Assembly: GCA_963281255.1 (NCBI GenBank)
Contig: OY725488.1
Span: forward strand, 3,743,925 to 3,807,924
Length of the DNA: 64,000 nucleotides
Reading direction: 5' to 3'
DNA from: Aphrocallistes beatrix
Lineage: Eukaryota > Porifera > Hexactinellida > Sceptrulophora > Aphrocallistidae
Shown here: positions 11,049 to 23,169 of the stretch, one piece after another
How positions within the stretch are numbered: position 1 is the stretch's first letter
Layout of the letters: each line of letters opens with the position of its first letter
Translations under genes and position numbers: made by a program
The notes under the pieces: generated by a model
Told to the model about the DNA's origin: nothing
Database searches by the model: none
The model's input: the letters and a program-made list of their open reading frames with translations, nothing else

Positions 11049-12977
11049 GGATACCGCCCTCGAAAAACATCGCAAAACATTAAAAAAAATTGTGGAATTT
11101 TTTATTGTCAATTCCATCGGATTATTGAGTAGTCTACCATCTAATCGTACTTGTTGGACGGTATTTATTTTGATATTCTAGAACTGGGCACCTAAAGCTC
11201 AGGCGTACTAAAAATCGGAAAGTTATTCGTGATTTTGCATCGCATTCATCAATTATTTTCTAACTTATCTGATATTTTTTCAATTATACGAACCTCAAAA
11301 TGGTTTTGGCCCCTTTAAATATTATAAAACAGATGAATTTAAAAAAGAGGCACCTGAAATCCAATCAAAATTACCTTTATGAGGGACTTCATTTCTAAAA
11401 TGCTCGGGAAATGGCCGTTGTGATATTAGCTATTGTGTATAGAAAAAAATCCTGAACATTTTAAAAAAAAGTTTGTTCAGATCGGACCATTAGTTCGTAA
11501 GTTATAGTATATTGTAGGTAAAGTTCGGACATCAAACCACTCTATGGCCCCCAAAGTGCTCGATGTCAATGCTTAAAAACTATTGAAGATATATAATCTA
11601 TAATAATCTTAAATGAAAGGATATATATGATAATATATAGGTTCCTCAAACATCTCTTTGTTAAAAAGTAAATATTTCTTGACTAATCATCGTTTTTGTT
11701 GTAATACAAATTCTATGGAGAACTTTGAATATATTAGAAAATGGTGAATCTTGTCATGAAATAAGTTCCCAAAAGTAGCTATTATACTCAAAAAACAATG
11801 CAATAGTCACTAGCAATGTATACAGAAACTTTGAAGCACCCAACATGATTATTTTGGAAGTTCAAAGCATTTATCTCCAAATTTCGGTCAAAGCCCCCCC
11901 ATTTATGGTCCAAAAACAGATTCCTCCATATCTCGGGAAATATACACCAAAATTCTTAGCTCTCAATTCCTAATATACTTTTCAAGACGGTATATATCTG
12001 ATTCTTAAATAATAAATGTACTACATGGAATGGAATGCTAAGTTTCAAATTTTTATCACGTGATGACGTAGCATTTTTCGAAAATCCTAACTTGTAAACT
12101 AAAAGTCGTAGACTCTCGCTCTAACTTCCTAATATACTTTTTGGTAGCTCTTTATTCATTCTAAACCGATGAATTATACATTGTACTGCTAGGAATATGA
12201 TTTACATTCCCTAATTGGTTCAAAATATTCGGGGTTAGGGGCCTCAAGGTAATTTGTGAATTTTCAGTATAATTTTGCTATTTTCACCAAAATCTGTTGG
12301 AATACATCTAATTCATTAGTATACACGCGAATAAATGTCCATGGATGCTTTTATTTTTCGTTAATAGCTCATTTTACATCGTTCTTACCATCAAAACTTC
12401 AAATCCCTATATCTCGGGACTTTAAAATTCCAAAATTGACCGTCTTTCAAAAATTTTAACTCAAAATTGCTTTGAGATAAAGGTTTGAAAATTTCAGGAG
12501 TTGTTCCATATCATTAGGCGATGAGCGTAGGACCACTCAATTTTTGATATTTTATAAATTCGTGATTTTATTGCTGATTTGCAAAGAAAATCGGGCTTTT
12601 TTCGCCGTTTTTTGGCCCTTTTTATTCGGACACCGATAAAATTTACAATTTTTCAAATTTTAACTTTCTTTTGGTCCTATGAAGTGGCAAATATGATAGA
12701 CTATCTATGAATAAATTTTCGAAGCATTTGATCCAAACATGTGCTTTAAAAAAATTACAGAGTGCAGGAGGGCTTACCATTAAGATGTGCTAGGGAAAAA
12801 CGGAAAAAACCGACTTTGAGACGCTGTAATTCAAAAACTAGAAATGTGAACGAAAAACTGTTTGGCATGTCTCAATATTTTTTAATTGCACTACCTGCCC
12901 ACGCTTAACATCTTATATATCTCTATTCTTGATATATGCTGTAAGCCAAACCTATGGATTTTTCACGGGTGGTATCC
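11049..12977 (+). mobile_element. element X2, TTAA-flanked
   Basis: Same family and orientation as X1: left end GGATACCGCCCTCGAAAAAC, right end TTTTTCACGGGTGGTATCC, TTAA on both sides (11045-11048, 12978-12981). It is much closer to X3 than to X1. Its interior shares with the other copies the words CTAACTTCCTAATATACTTTT, TATATCTCGGGACTTTAAAAT and CATATCATTAGGCGATGA. A 67-codon frame at 12256-12459 is conserved in X3 (15556-15759), but it starts at a non-ATG codon and is low complexity, so I treat it as non-coding. Confidence 0.8.
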
Positions 12978-12981
12978 TTAA

Positions 12982-14368
12982 CGCTGAATATGAATAACCT
13001 TAGAGTATGTTATAGCTGGTTCAAACGAGATTGGAAGGGATGGGTATTTACACTGGTACTTATGTCCCAAAAATATTTCCAATGAACTTTGTGTAATATT
13101 AAACATATGTTTAGTAGTGTTTGAAATCCAGATAACAAAGCTACTAGTATTATCCGTCATCTGGATTGTAAATAGTCGGATTTCCGGATTTTAGGATATT
13201 TAGATATCTTGGCTGCAATTGGTAATATGCCAAGGTTTAAGAGAGTCACTGTCATTACATTATTTACAACTTCACTAATATCGATGCGTATCAATGATAT
13301 CAGTTATGATTTTTTGAAAATATGGCAAATAAGTTTAAATAGTCTCATCATTTTTCTCGATTCGGCGATAGCTAGCAAGTTGCAACGCTTGTGATGAAGA
13401 AATTTATTATCAACGTAGTTGTACAAGTGCAATGCGAAACCAATGTCGTTCATTGCATAATATTTGTAACTAAATAACCAAAATTTGTAACTAAGATAAG
13501 AAGCACGCGTAGGTTAGCTCAGTACTTCCTGACCTTTTCATTTGCACGGAACCTTTTCGAAATTGGAAACATTTCACGAAACCCTACTTCTTATTTATTG
13601 AATATCTAGTAGCACAAATTGCACTTGCAACACAAAACTAAAGATAACAAAAACTAATCAGTTAGTGACTTGTTTGTTGTTGTTTCTTCTTCATTATGAG
13701 ATCAAAGCGCGGATTATGATTGGAGAGAGCACATCGCTTGTAGTGTCTAAGTTTTGATTAAGGCTATTCCTTGTTTCCGTCTTTGTGTGTGAGATAAGAA
13801 AATCCTTTCTCATATGGATACGTGTTAGAAAAATACTGGTGTTTTGATTACCTTTTCGGAAAGTATTTTCATTTCACCTTTTTTCAAAACATGATTCGTA
13901 CTCTGCTCTCATTTCTTCACACAATTTCTGGAACATCCAATTTTTTTCCCTTTTCACCAGCTCTGATATAATCTTTCTTCAAATATTAAAGAGTGACACG
14001 TTTGCAGCAGAGCAATAGCTAACCAAATAACTTAGATACGGATAGAATATATTGACAGTCCTGAGTAGTGAGTATCCGGACAGGACTCAAAATTCTCCAA
14101 ACCCGGACAAATTCATCCCATTCCCGGACTCCTGACAAATGGCTCGAAACCCGGACTGTCCGGATCAAACCCGGACGTCTGGCAACCCTACTGCTAACAC
14201 ATATCTAAGTTTCACAATTGATGTAATCCCTCAAGGCAGTTCATATGATTCTTTATTATAAATTATGGCTTTACTGTCAACATAATATCAGATAACAATA
14301 TATACACTGAATCACTAAGTGGTGTTCAGGTTGCTATGTGTGCTAACAATTTTCAATACAGAATATTT
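12982..14368. other. no gene; scraps of degraded elements
   Basis: I see no exon with splice signals. 14060-14195 repeats ACCCGGAC/CCGGAC words and ends CGTCTGGCAACCCTACTG, a form typical of the terminus of a small TIR element (AGGGTTGCCAGACG read on the minus strand). The same terminus appears at 27174 (AGGATTGCCAGACGTCAGGA). I find no partner end nearby for either. Confidence 0.4.
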
Positions 14369-14372
14369 TTAA

Positions 14373-16263
14373 GGATACCGCCCTCGAAAAACATCGCCTG
14401 ACATTAAAAAAAATGGTGAAATTTTTTATTGTTAATTCCATCGGATTATTGAGTAGTCTAACATCTAATCGTACTTGTTGGACGGTATTTATTTTGATAT
14501 TCTAGAACTGAGCACCTAAAGCTCAGTAGTACTAAAATCGGACAGTTATTCGTGATTTTGCGGCACATTCATCAATTATTTTCTAACTTATCTGATATTT
14601 TTACAATTTTAATAACCTCAAAATGGTTTTGGCCCCTTTAAATATTATAAAACAGATGAATTTAGTAAAAGAGGCACTTAATAAAATCCAAATCAAAAAT
14701 ATTTTTATGAGGGACTTCATTTCTAAAATGCTCGGGAAATGGCCGTTGTGATATTAGCTATTGTGTATAGAAAAGAATTCTGGACAGTTAAAAAAAAGAA
14801 TTTGTTCAGATCCGACCATTAGTTCGTAAGTTATAGTATATTGAACCTCTCTATGGCCCCGAAAGTGCTTGATGTCAATGCTTAAAAACTAAGATATATG
14901 TATTATATATTATAATCTTAAATGAAAGGATATATATGATCATATATAGGTTCCTCAAACATCTCTTTGTCAAAAAGTAAATATTTCTTGACCTATCATC
15001 GATTTTATTGTAATACAAATTCTATGGAGAATATATTAGAAAATGGAGAATCTTGTCATGAAATAAGTTGCCAAAAGTAGCTGTTATACTACAAAAAACA
15101 ATTCAATAGTCACTAGCAATGTATACAGAAATTTTGAAGCACTCAAGATGATTATTTTGGGAGTTCAAAGCATTTATCTCCAAAATTCGGTCAAAGCCCC
15201 CATTTATGGCCAAAAACAGATTCCTCCATATTCCGGGAAATATATACCCAAATTCGTAGCTCTCAAATCCTAATATACTTTTCAAGACTTTATATATCTG
15301 ATTCTTAAATAATAAGTGTACTACATGGAATGGAATGCTAAGTTTTAAATTTTTATCACGTGATGACGTAGCATTTTTCGAAAATCCTAACTTGAAAACT
15401 AAAAGTCGTAGACTATAGCTCTAACTTCCTAATATACCTTTTAGAAGCTCTTTATTCATTCTAAACCGATGAATTATACTTTGTAGTGCTAGGAATATGA
15501 ATTATAATCCCTAATTGATTCAAAATATTCGCGGTTATTGCCCTCAAGGTAATTTGTGAATTTTCAGTATAATTTTGCTATTTTCATCAAAATTTGTTGG
15601 AATACATCTAATTCATTAGTATACATGCGATTAAATGCCCATGAATGCTTTTATTTATCTTTTATAGCTCATTTTACATCGTTCTTAACGTTAAAACTTC
15701 AAATCCCTATATCTCGGGACTTTAAAATTCCAAAATTGACCGTCTTTCAAAAATTTTAACTCAAAATTGCTTTGAGATAGAGGCTTGAAAATTTGAGTTG
15801 TTCCATATCATTAGGCGATGAGCGTAGGACCACTCGATTTTCGATATCTTATAAATTTGTGATTTTATTGCTGATTTCCAAAGAAAATCGTACTTTTTTC
15901 GCCGTTTTTTGGCAATTTTTTTCAAACCCTATAAAATTAACAATTTTGGTTATTTTTACTTCTTTTGGTTCTATGCCATAGCAAATTTTATAGACTATAT
16001 ATGAATAAATTTTCGAAGCATTTGATCCAAACGTGTTTCAAAATAATCAGTGGAGGAGGGCTTACCATTAAGATGTGCTAGGGAAAAACGGGAAAAAAAC
16101 GACTTTGAGACGCTGTAACTCAAAAACTAGAAATGCGAACCAAAAACTGTTTGCCATGTCTCAATATTTTTTTGCACTACCTGCCCACGCTTAACATCTT
16201 ATATATCTCTACTCTTGATATATGCTGTAAGCCAAACCTATGGATTTTTCACGGGCGGTATCC
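14373..16263 (+). mobile_element. element X3, TTAA-flanked
   Basis: Left end GGATACCGCCCTCGAAAAAC, right end TTTTTCACGGGCGGTATCC, with TTAA at 14369-14372 and 16264-16267. It is collinear with X2 throughout, differing by small indels (for example it lacks about 35 bases relative to X2 near 14845). No transposase-like frame. Confidence 0.8.
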
Positions 16264-16267
16264 TTAA

Positions 16268-17220
16268 CAATGTAATATAAAATGTATATGTTTCTGAGTC
16301 AAGGAGACCCTATGGAACCCCCAAGTTTCAGGGAACCCTAAAATCACTTTGCCGGAACCCAGTTTGAGAGGCACTGGGTTAGGTGATGATACATTAGATG
16401 GCTTATGTTTTCAAAGAAGTCGCATAAAGACACTAAAGGACTAATTCCTATACCTTAGCTCGTTTAGATATCTATTACTATTCAGATCCTCGATAAACAC
16501 GTTTATTAAATGATCTATACATGAATAATTGGGTTGAATATGAAATATGACCAAATTCAAATGGACATGCTGTTTAACGGATCTCTGGATACCTGACTAA
16601 AATAATATCCGGTATCCGGATATATGTGAATGGCTAATACTTCCAAACACTAATATTTAGGAATAGTATAATAATTTCAGAATGACATCATTCTGCGTTT
16701 TCATCCTATACTACTGTATATAAGTTATCTTGAGACACATTACCATACCATGCGGTTAACCAGCACCTTTTCTGGAATACAATCTCATAATATAAAAAAA
16801 ATACCTCCTAGTAACCCCATCAAGTGACCCCTTGTTTTGCACCACTATATTCTATTAGTTCAAATAAGCATATATCAACACTACATGAGCATTTAGTACG
16901 ATTTCTTGAATGTGGAATTGTCCTTATAATTCAGGCAGTCAAAATATTTAAACTTGCATTAAAAAAATTGCTCAAACATGCAAAAGTGGCATTGGTTTAA
17001 TTTTGGTCAAGGAGACCCCCAAGAACTGAAAAACAGCAGAAATGTTTATACTTCCCAAATTTCTCGGTAGACCCCTAAATCAAGGATTTGTCCCTGGACT
17101 ATATCTACTGTTACATTACTAAGCCTCCTCAGTTTGTTTTACGCTTCAAGTCTCATTAACTAGTAATTTATTAACTACGTACTAGTATTTAATTGCTTTC
17201 AATTTCCCGGTTCCTTTGAC
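16268..17220. other. no gene; hAT-type end at about 16290-16375
   Basis: Read on the minus strand, 16375 downward gives CAGTGCCTCTCAAACTGGGT, the CAGTG-start form typical of hAT ends, followed by decayed G/C-rich sequence (GGGTTCCATAGGG). No right end or duplication is evident. 16780-16925 is the repeat shared with 10813-11044. Nothing else is recognised. Confidence 0.35.
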
Positions 17221-17335
17221 TTAACTGTAGAATGCCCAGCATTTATATGGCTTCACACTTGTATGGCTTCAGTGCCATAGAAAATGGCTGGGAGACATCC
17301 GCGATATCGGGGACACTGTGTCATTCTACGGTTAA
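17221..17335. repeat. small MITE of family M (copy 3)
   Basis: A 115-bp element from TTAACTGTAGAATG to CATTCTACGGTTAA with a core GAAAATGGCTGGGAGACATCCGCGATATCG. The core words recur at 57868-57978 (minus sense of the same core) and at 31967-32350. The TTAA ends may be part of the inverted repeat or a target duplication. Confidence 0.6.
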
Positions 17336-17455
17336 AATACCAGGGTTTTGAATAGTAATTGATTACATGGGTATTTGAGACCCTCGTCCCACCAATACTA
17401 TTAAGTCAGGAATTATTAAAAAGTCATGTTAGTAGAATGTGAATACAGTCGAAAT

Positions 17456-17895
17456 CGGGTTATTTTGACACCGGGTTTTTTTGTCCCATTGGGTTATTTT
17501 GTCGTCAAGTCAGTGTAAAAATTGTTTTATTCATAATTCAATTATAAAATAATCGGATTTTTTTGTCTTCGGGTTTTTTTGTCTTATCGGATTATTTTGT
17601 CTTATCGGATTATTTTGTCTATCTGGTGTGTAAACAATTGATAATTTGTTGGCTTATTTTGTCCTTTATTTAATATTAGCTGTTTTTTTGGTTGTCTTTT
17701 TCAATGAAGAAAACTCCAACAGCTTGTTCATCCAAACCTATCAAGCATTATCGTTTGTCCCTTGAGAAAATTTTTTTTGTCTATCGGGTTATTTTGTCTA
17801 TCGGATTATTTTGTCTACCGGGTTATTTTGTCTATCGGGTTATTTTGTCGTTTTGGCAGTGCAATCAAATGGACAAAATAACCCGATTTCGACTG
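17456..17895. mobile_element. pogo/Tigger-type MITE, TA TSD
   Basis: Ends CAGTCGAAATCGGGTTATTT and AAATAACCCGATTTCGACTG are near-perfect inverted repeats with TA on both sides (17454-17455, 17896-17897). The interior repeats TCGGGTTATTTTGTCT in several tandem and dispersed copies. CAGT-ends with a TA duplication fit non-autonomous pogo/Tigger elements. There is no transposase remnant; the 75-codon frame here is translated repeat. Confidence 0.75.
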
Positions 17896-18344
17896 TATTA
17901 TGATTTAATGGGACATTAGTGATTTTCGGATGTCAATGTCATCATTGGGGAAGAAAGAGAACAAAGTAAATAGGAAACATTGTCCCTCACAATCAATTAA
18001 CATTGTTTCACACTTTTTCACGTATCCTCCAGAATTTAAAATAAAAGCAAAATTGATGTACATGATCTTAGACTGTTATGAGGGATGTATACTATAAGAA
18101 AAAAATATGTGAACGCTACACAGTTTCAAAGTGGCATTGTCACGGCTGTATTAATTTAGCATCTTCGAACGTTCTACAAGACTTTATAGACAAAAAAGAT
18201 GAAGAGATATCAGGTTTCAAGATTGAGTGATGAAACCCCCAATTATTCAGTGATCAGTTTTCAGAGTTATTAGAAAGACCAATATGTATTTGGAAAAATG
18301 ATGGGTGTTCAGATAATACATCGGAAGTGTAAAACAAAATACAG
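17896..18344. other. no gene recognised
   Basis: AT-rich spacer between the pogo-type MITE and the Tc1 remnant. I see no repeat-family word or exon signal that I can support. Confidence 0.5.
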
Positions 18345-18868
18345 TAGACTCGGATGAGACTGGTCATCTTTTCTAACATTGGCCGCTCTAAAATGGATGT
18401 TGTAATGCTAGTACGATTGATTGCATCTTTGTCTTTTCCAAAATTTCATTCCTATAGTAAGAAGCATTTATCGACTGACCCTGTGGGATTATGTGGAGCT
18501 GTGATAGTGCTTGGTGGGACATTAACCCCCCAACATGAATTTTGGTTGGAAATTTAACAGAAATTAATGGTGGAACATCCATGGTAAACTTGGCCCAAAC
18601 ACGATCGTTGTGCCGGACGAAAAGAGTTCGAAGGGAGATTCATCTGACCAGAGAACTTGTTTCTATTCATTGACAGTCCACTGCTAATATCTTTTAGCAA
18701 AATCAAGCCGATCTCGGATATTTTTAAGGGATAAATGGGGAATTCTTTGCCTTTTAAATGCAGTTGCACCAGTGGTATCCTTCAGATGGCGATAAATTGT
18801 CATGTGAGACACTAGAGTACTTTTATTTTTTAGTTTCTGCGTAATCTTTCTGGTTGATTTCACCTGTT
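18345..18868 (-). pseudogene. Tc1-like transposase remnant
   Basis: Minus-strand reading, in order: VSHMTIYRHLKDTTGATAF (second HTH of the DNA-binding region), then RDRLDFAKRY followed by a stop, then WTVNE, then VLWSDESPFELF with the first catalytic Asp, then a degraded KIHVGGLMSHQALSQLHIIPQ stretch corresponding to the usual VMVWG-region. It is cut before the second catalytic Asp (DNAPxH). At least two nonsense changes break it. Tc1/mariner transposases cut and paste at TA; this copy is dead. No inverted ends were found around it. Confidence 0.75.
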
Positions 18869-19354
18869 TACCAAGAGACTTCGATATTACTATTTTATTG
18901 CCAGGTCAATTTAAGTTCAAACTATAAAACGAATTACAAATTATGTCTTGAAAACAGCACTTTTACCACTTTCTCTCCCAATCCCCACTTCCCCACTTGT
19001 AGAGGTTTATCCGTATGGAAAAGAATAATAAAGATGGCATATAATTGCCTCACATATAGAGGATCCCCTAATATAAAGCCACCACTTAGAGGTTATACTA
19101 TAATATTAAATCAATTGTGCAAACATTAAATCTAGCTTCATTTCAAACTTTGCTAAAATTTATTATAATTAATAATTACTCGATAATCATTTTAAACTGA
19201 ATTAAAAAATATCTGATGGGAAAAATTGAATTGAATTGAATCTAAAGCTTTGTCGAATAAGATAACAAGAGTTTAGTCATCCTTGAAAGAAAAACCGAAT
19301 ATTCTTATAGAAATAGATCTACGTATATAATTAATGTATGGATATTTGTCAAAC
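18869..19354. other. non-coding; 3' flank of the candidate exon
   Basis: Contains no recognised repeat. On the minus strand it would be the 3' untranslated region of the exon at 19355-19725, with an AATAAA signal near 19160 (TTTATT on the plus strand). Confidence 0.4.
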
Positions 19355-19725
19355 TTATTTCGTATTAACATACTCTTCTATTAATTCTTTTCCAAATCCA
19401 GTGAGTAGATTGTAAAGCTTTTCAATACATTCTATAGTTTTCAAATGACCAAATTTTTCACACCATTCCAAAAAGATATTTAATCCACCTATATCTTCCA
19501 TATCACCTTTTATAATCCACCACATGAATTCTGTAAAATGTCTCGTATTGATTAATAATGAAAAATTTCTGCTCAAAACAAGATGTCTACATATCCAATA
19601 GTGAAGGTGGATATACATTTCAGAATCTGGTTGAAATAAACTAGAGAGAGTATCAAGCACATAAATATATTCTTGCGAATTCAATAAACCTTCCAAGATT
19701 GATTTGTTATTGAAAATCTCTAATT
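19355..19725 (-). CDS. candidate terminal exon of an unknown host gene
   Basis: Minus-strand frame of about 122 codons after a good splice acceptor: a run of pyrimidines (TTTTTATTTTTCCACTTTC, then TTTTCTAG) ends just before 19725, and the protein then reads ELEIFNNKSILEGLLNSQ and so on to KELIEEYVNTK and a TAA. An AATAAA lies about 190 bases beyond the stop. The residues are mixed and helical-looking (EYIYVLDTLSSLF, TIECIEKLYNLLTGFG) with Trp/His/Cys, as in HEAT/ARM-type helical repeats, unlike the low-complexity chance frames elsewhere. I do not recognise the family. An upstream ATG at 19759 in the same frame lies in the pyrimidine tract and is probably not used. No upstream exon was identified in the window. 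Confidence 0.45.
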
Positions 19726-19974
19726 CTAGAAAAGAAAGTGGAAAAATAAAAAGGATCATTGTATACTACGATAATTATAAGCCTAAATATAGTATATAAA
19801 TGAATTAAAATTCGTTTTTAACCCTTGATATTTTATCTGATTCAATCTTTTAACTTTTGAGTTCTTCTTTGCAAAAGGAGGAATATAACAACATTGCAAT
19901 TTTCGAAATTCACTCTAGCCATAAAAAGTGACCCATGTTTTCTTCAACCAATCATGCTTAGAATTAACTATATC

Positions 19975-20585
19975 CATAGCCTACTGTATATAAGGCCTCA
20001 AAGTAACTTACGGATTTGGACTAGGGATGCGGTCGAAGATGGTAGAACTAATACATGAGCTGCCTTAAATCATTAACAGAGCACAATAGAGCTTAGGAAT
20101 GTATTACCAGCATATATAAATATGGTGTCAAAGTACCCATATCCGTAGTTAAATTTGGATTACTCACCATATGGTTGCGCAATAGGTTATATTTGTGAAA
20201 AATTTGGCGATTTTCAGAGGTCGTTTAAGGGCACTTCTAAGTGTTTTTATTATAAAGTTTTCCGCATAGAACTGAGATGTAAATGGGTTAAAACGAAAAA
20301 TTTTGGATTTTTCATGGAATGTTGCAACATTCCAGCGTTGCTATGGAAACGTTTTTTGTTAGTTGGGGTTATATCTCAAAACCCCGATAGCTGGACATTC
20401 TAATGTAATTCCATTTGATAGCCAATAGACTATTTCCTATTAAGTGATTATATAATTTCGACGTCTAAATTCAATGGTTTACGAGTTATTAGACAATTTA
20501 GCATTGGTCACATTTGGTCATTTGTCGAATATCTCGTAAACCATTGAATTTAGACGTCGAAATTATATTATCACTTAATAGGAAA
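19975..20585. mobile_element. foldback element Y5, truncated
   Basis: Starts CATAGCCTACTGTATATAAG and is collinear with Y2 through the TTGCTATGGAAACG word and the central ACGAGTTATTAGACAATTTA. It stops in the right arm at AATTATATTATCACTTAATAGGAA, where the GC module of repeat R begins (20586). The missing right arm means no target duplication can be read. The left flank is AACTATAT. Confidence 0.7.
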
Positions 20586-21200
20586 CAAGCGCACTTCGCT
20601 TGCTTGTGCTGCGAGGCTGGCGGACACAAAGTGTCCGCCGAATGCTCCCTTCGGTCGCCTGAGGGGACATTGGTTAATTATAAAGGGAGATAGCATCTCT
20701 AAATATGTCTATCTTAGTGTTAAAATCGATATCACTCGAAAAAACACCAAATTTGTCAATTTTTAAAATTTTGATGAGTAATGATGACGTCATAGCAAAG
20801 TGATGAGTCATCATTTCTTGATGATAGTTGCATCATGTGTGAGACGTGTTAGGATACAGATTCTATTAAAATTTCAGCCTTCTATCTCCTATAATGGCTG
20901 AGTTATGCCCGAATAACTGTGTTGCTTAACTTATAAAAATGTGATAATGACGTCATAATTCCATGATGAGTCGACATTTTGCTCTGAGCTCAGAACTTAC
21001 TGGAGCCATAGCTAAAAGACTTCCACATGCCATAAATCAGCTTTCTGCGAGAGGTGCATGGGTGACAAGGCATGTATCTACATGCTTTCAGACATACTTT
21101 ATAAATAGCGAAATTGCAGGGAAGCCTACAAGCCAAGAACGTTGGTCTTGCAAGTGTGCCTTCGATTATGCTAGTACTACTAAACGGCTGTTGTAAAAGA
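20586..21200 (-). repeat. repeat R copy 2
   Basis: Inverted relative to R7. From left: GC module (CGCTTGCTTGTGCTGCG, GCGGACAC-AAA-GTGTCCGC hairpin, CGGTCGCCTGA), the GGAGATAGCATCTCTAAATA word, ATCGATATCACTCGAAAAAA, two TGACGTCA palindromes (near 20786 and 20947), GATGAGTCATC, and the CTGGAGCCATAGCTAAAAGAC tail. An open frame at 20963-21196 is repeat sequence, not a gene. Confidence 0.8.
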
Positions 21201-21234
21201 AGATGTAACAAGGAGCACAATATTTCAGAAACAT

Positions 21235-21772
21235 CATTTAGTTTTCACTGCTGATGCTCAATTAGGGGAAAAAGACATCGTGGAATTGGAACAAGAGAAG
21301 AATGAATTTCTCAATAAGGTGCATCGACCATACCTTTAGAATGTCATCGATCATATTAATGTCAGAATGGAATATTCTGAACTCATTTCAGCAATGTCTG
21401 TTTTTGACCTTTGCCATCTCCTTTATTGTAGTAAATAGGAAGAATGGTCAGAATACGGGATGAAACAGATTAAGTAACACAAGGACTTTTATAGCGTTGA
21501 ACAAAGGGTCAATGTAGGAAGAATGATGCCATATCACAGCATGACATCTCTGCTAAAGAAACATAGTCAGAGTGGAAATTATGCTTAATTTGGTATAGTA
21601 CAAAGCTAGGTCCATACAATTTATACTTTCAAGACTGCTTGGGAGCGAAGAGATATATGTTGCGTTGCAAACTTAGATGTTATTGTAGAACTATTCCCAG
21701 TGACAACAGCCACAGCGGAATGGAGTTACAGCAACATGATATTTATAAAAACGAGGCTGCAGCCGATTGAGT
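21235..21772 (+). pseudogene. hAT transposase C-terminal remnant
   Basis: The plus strand reads VELEQEKNEFLNKVHRPYL at about 21281-21340, then NVIDHINVRMEYSELISAMS after a stop, and at 21640-21772 VIVELFPVTTATAEWSYSNM, then IFIKTRLQPIE and a stop. The last piece is the hAT dimerisation (hATC) signature, usually LP(V/A)(T/S)xxxxERxFSxxKxIKTxLR, here with the Glu-Arg changed to Glu-Trp. Several stops interrupt it and the N-terminus is absent. The element type resembles ZMYM/ZNF862-like hATs, which is inference only. Confidence 0.6.
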
Positions 21773-21774
21773 GA

Positions 21775-22019
21775 ATAGTGAATACACTTAACTATTGCAT
21801 GGGTATATGCATCGAAAATCCAATCGATCCTTTTTGCTTTTTCTGACTGATAAGCTATCTTTCCTTTCGGTTGTGTCACGAGGCCTACCCGGAATAGTGA
21901 GGTCTCTTACCGAGCAAGTCAGTCCATGTTTCCTCAGGATCTCACCAACGCTTTTTTGGCTACACCCAACGATTTAACTACCTCTCTCTGAGTATGGACG
22001 TTTTCCGATACAATATCAG
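21775..22019 (-). pseudogene. Tc1-like transposase N-terminal remnant (split by Harbinger)
   Basis: On the minus strand from 22015 down: SENVHTQREVVKSLGVAKK (first HTH), a broken RKHGLT segment, then GRPRDTTERKDSLSVRKSKK, the GRPR/TTxREDR linker of Tc1 transposases. Frameshifts and stops are present. The 5' part of this relic lies beyond the Harbinger insertion, at 25830-26095, ending in a Tc1-type terminus. Confidence 0.65.
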
Positions 22020-22180
22020 GAGCCGTATTCACTAAGATCTTAAGCACTAAGATCGATCTTAAATCAAGATCGATCTGAGTTAAGATCGATCTTAAGACCA
22101 AACTTAGAGCTATTCACTAAGAATTAAGATCGATCTTAAGATCGAACTTAAAAATAACGTTATGGTTAATATGATTAGAA
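22020..22180. repeat. left subterminal AAGATCGATCTTAAG cluster of Harbinger
   Basis: Dense self-complementary GATCGATCTTAAG words follow the left terminus. The matching cluster is at 25690-25825. Such words are candidates for binding by the element's Myb/SANT-like protein and transposase; that is inference from how the superfamily works. Confidence 0.7.
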
Positions 22181-23169
22181 TATAGCATTATACTAATCAA
22201 ATATAAAACTGCAGTATAAATTAGCAATGATAAGTAGTCATTTATTATTGATCTAGTAAAAATAAACAATATTTCTTCTCTTTGAACAAAATTGAGGCAA
22301 TTAATGTCAATATTAGGAGCAAAGAAGATTGATTAAATCACTCCTGTAAGACATAGCTTCTATCTATGTAGTTGTACCGCCTGGAATGCCTGGTGAGTCT
22401 CTTACAATATCTGTGGTGAAATATTGTTTCGATTTGATTGAATTCTATTATTAAAATTCAATGTTTTATGTGTGTAATCTATAATTATTCGACACTAGTC
22501 AATACCAAAGGAAGACAAGGAATCTTTATGGCAACTAATACATCTTTTGAATGTAATCAGGAATGTACATTGCAAAACTTATACTAGTGAAATACCAGTG
22601 TGATTTTACTTGCACTCCGATGAAATTTACTCGAGTATAATTAAGTTTATAATTTTAAAATACCCACAGACGGGATGGAAGTGTGCTTCCATTTTGCATT
22701 TTGATGACGCCATCGTCACCTTAGAGTGATGGTGATATCATAATATTGTAGAATGTTTAAAGTTGAACATTTCATCCGTCATATGTTTACTTCTATCTAT
22801 TTTCTAACTCGAGGTATCGAACTTTGAATATTTAATGAGATGATGACGAGATAAAAATTTTTGATCCGTCATTGTCACCTTGGATATCGGACCGATTAAT
22901 TGGATACTTTGATACTATCTAGTGGACTCCATTGCCTACCTTCTATAACAATATCAAGTTTCTACTATTTATACTTTGGCTAATACTAAGGTAAGTGACA
23001 AAATGTTGTATCATCATGCTGATTCAGCATAAATCAAAAATCGTATACAGAGGTGCACATTTCTATATCACTTTGCACTTCCTGTAAAAATTTCAAGACG
23101 ATATCTCTTAAACTCCGGTCAGGACACGAATTTCGGACGGCCGGCCGGAACATCCTCATTTTAGTACTG

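Noticed and set aside
12256-15759. A 67-codon frame conserved between X2 and X3
   Set aside because: It starts at a non-ATG codon, is AT-biased low complexity, and conservation is explained by the two copies being recent sisters.
18388-18769. Small plus- and minus-strand frames as separate genes
   Set aside because: They are shifted pieces of one Tc1-like transposase remnant on the minus strand.
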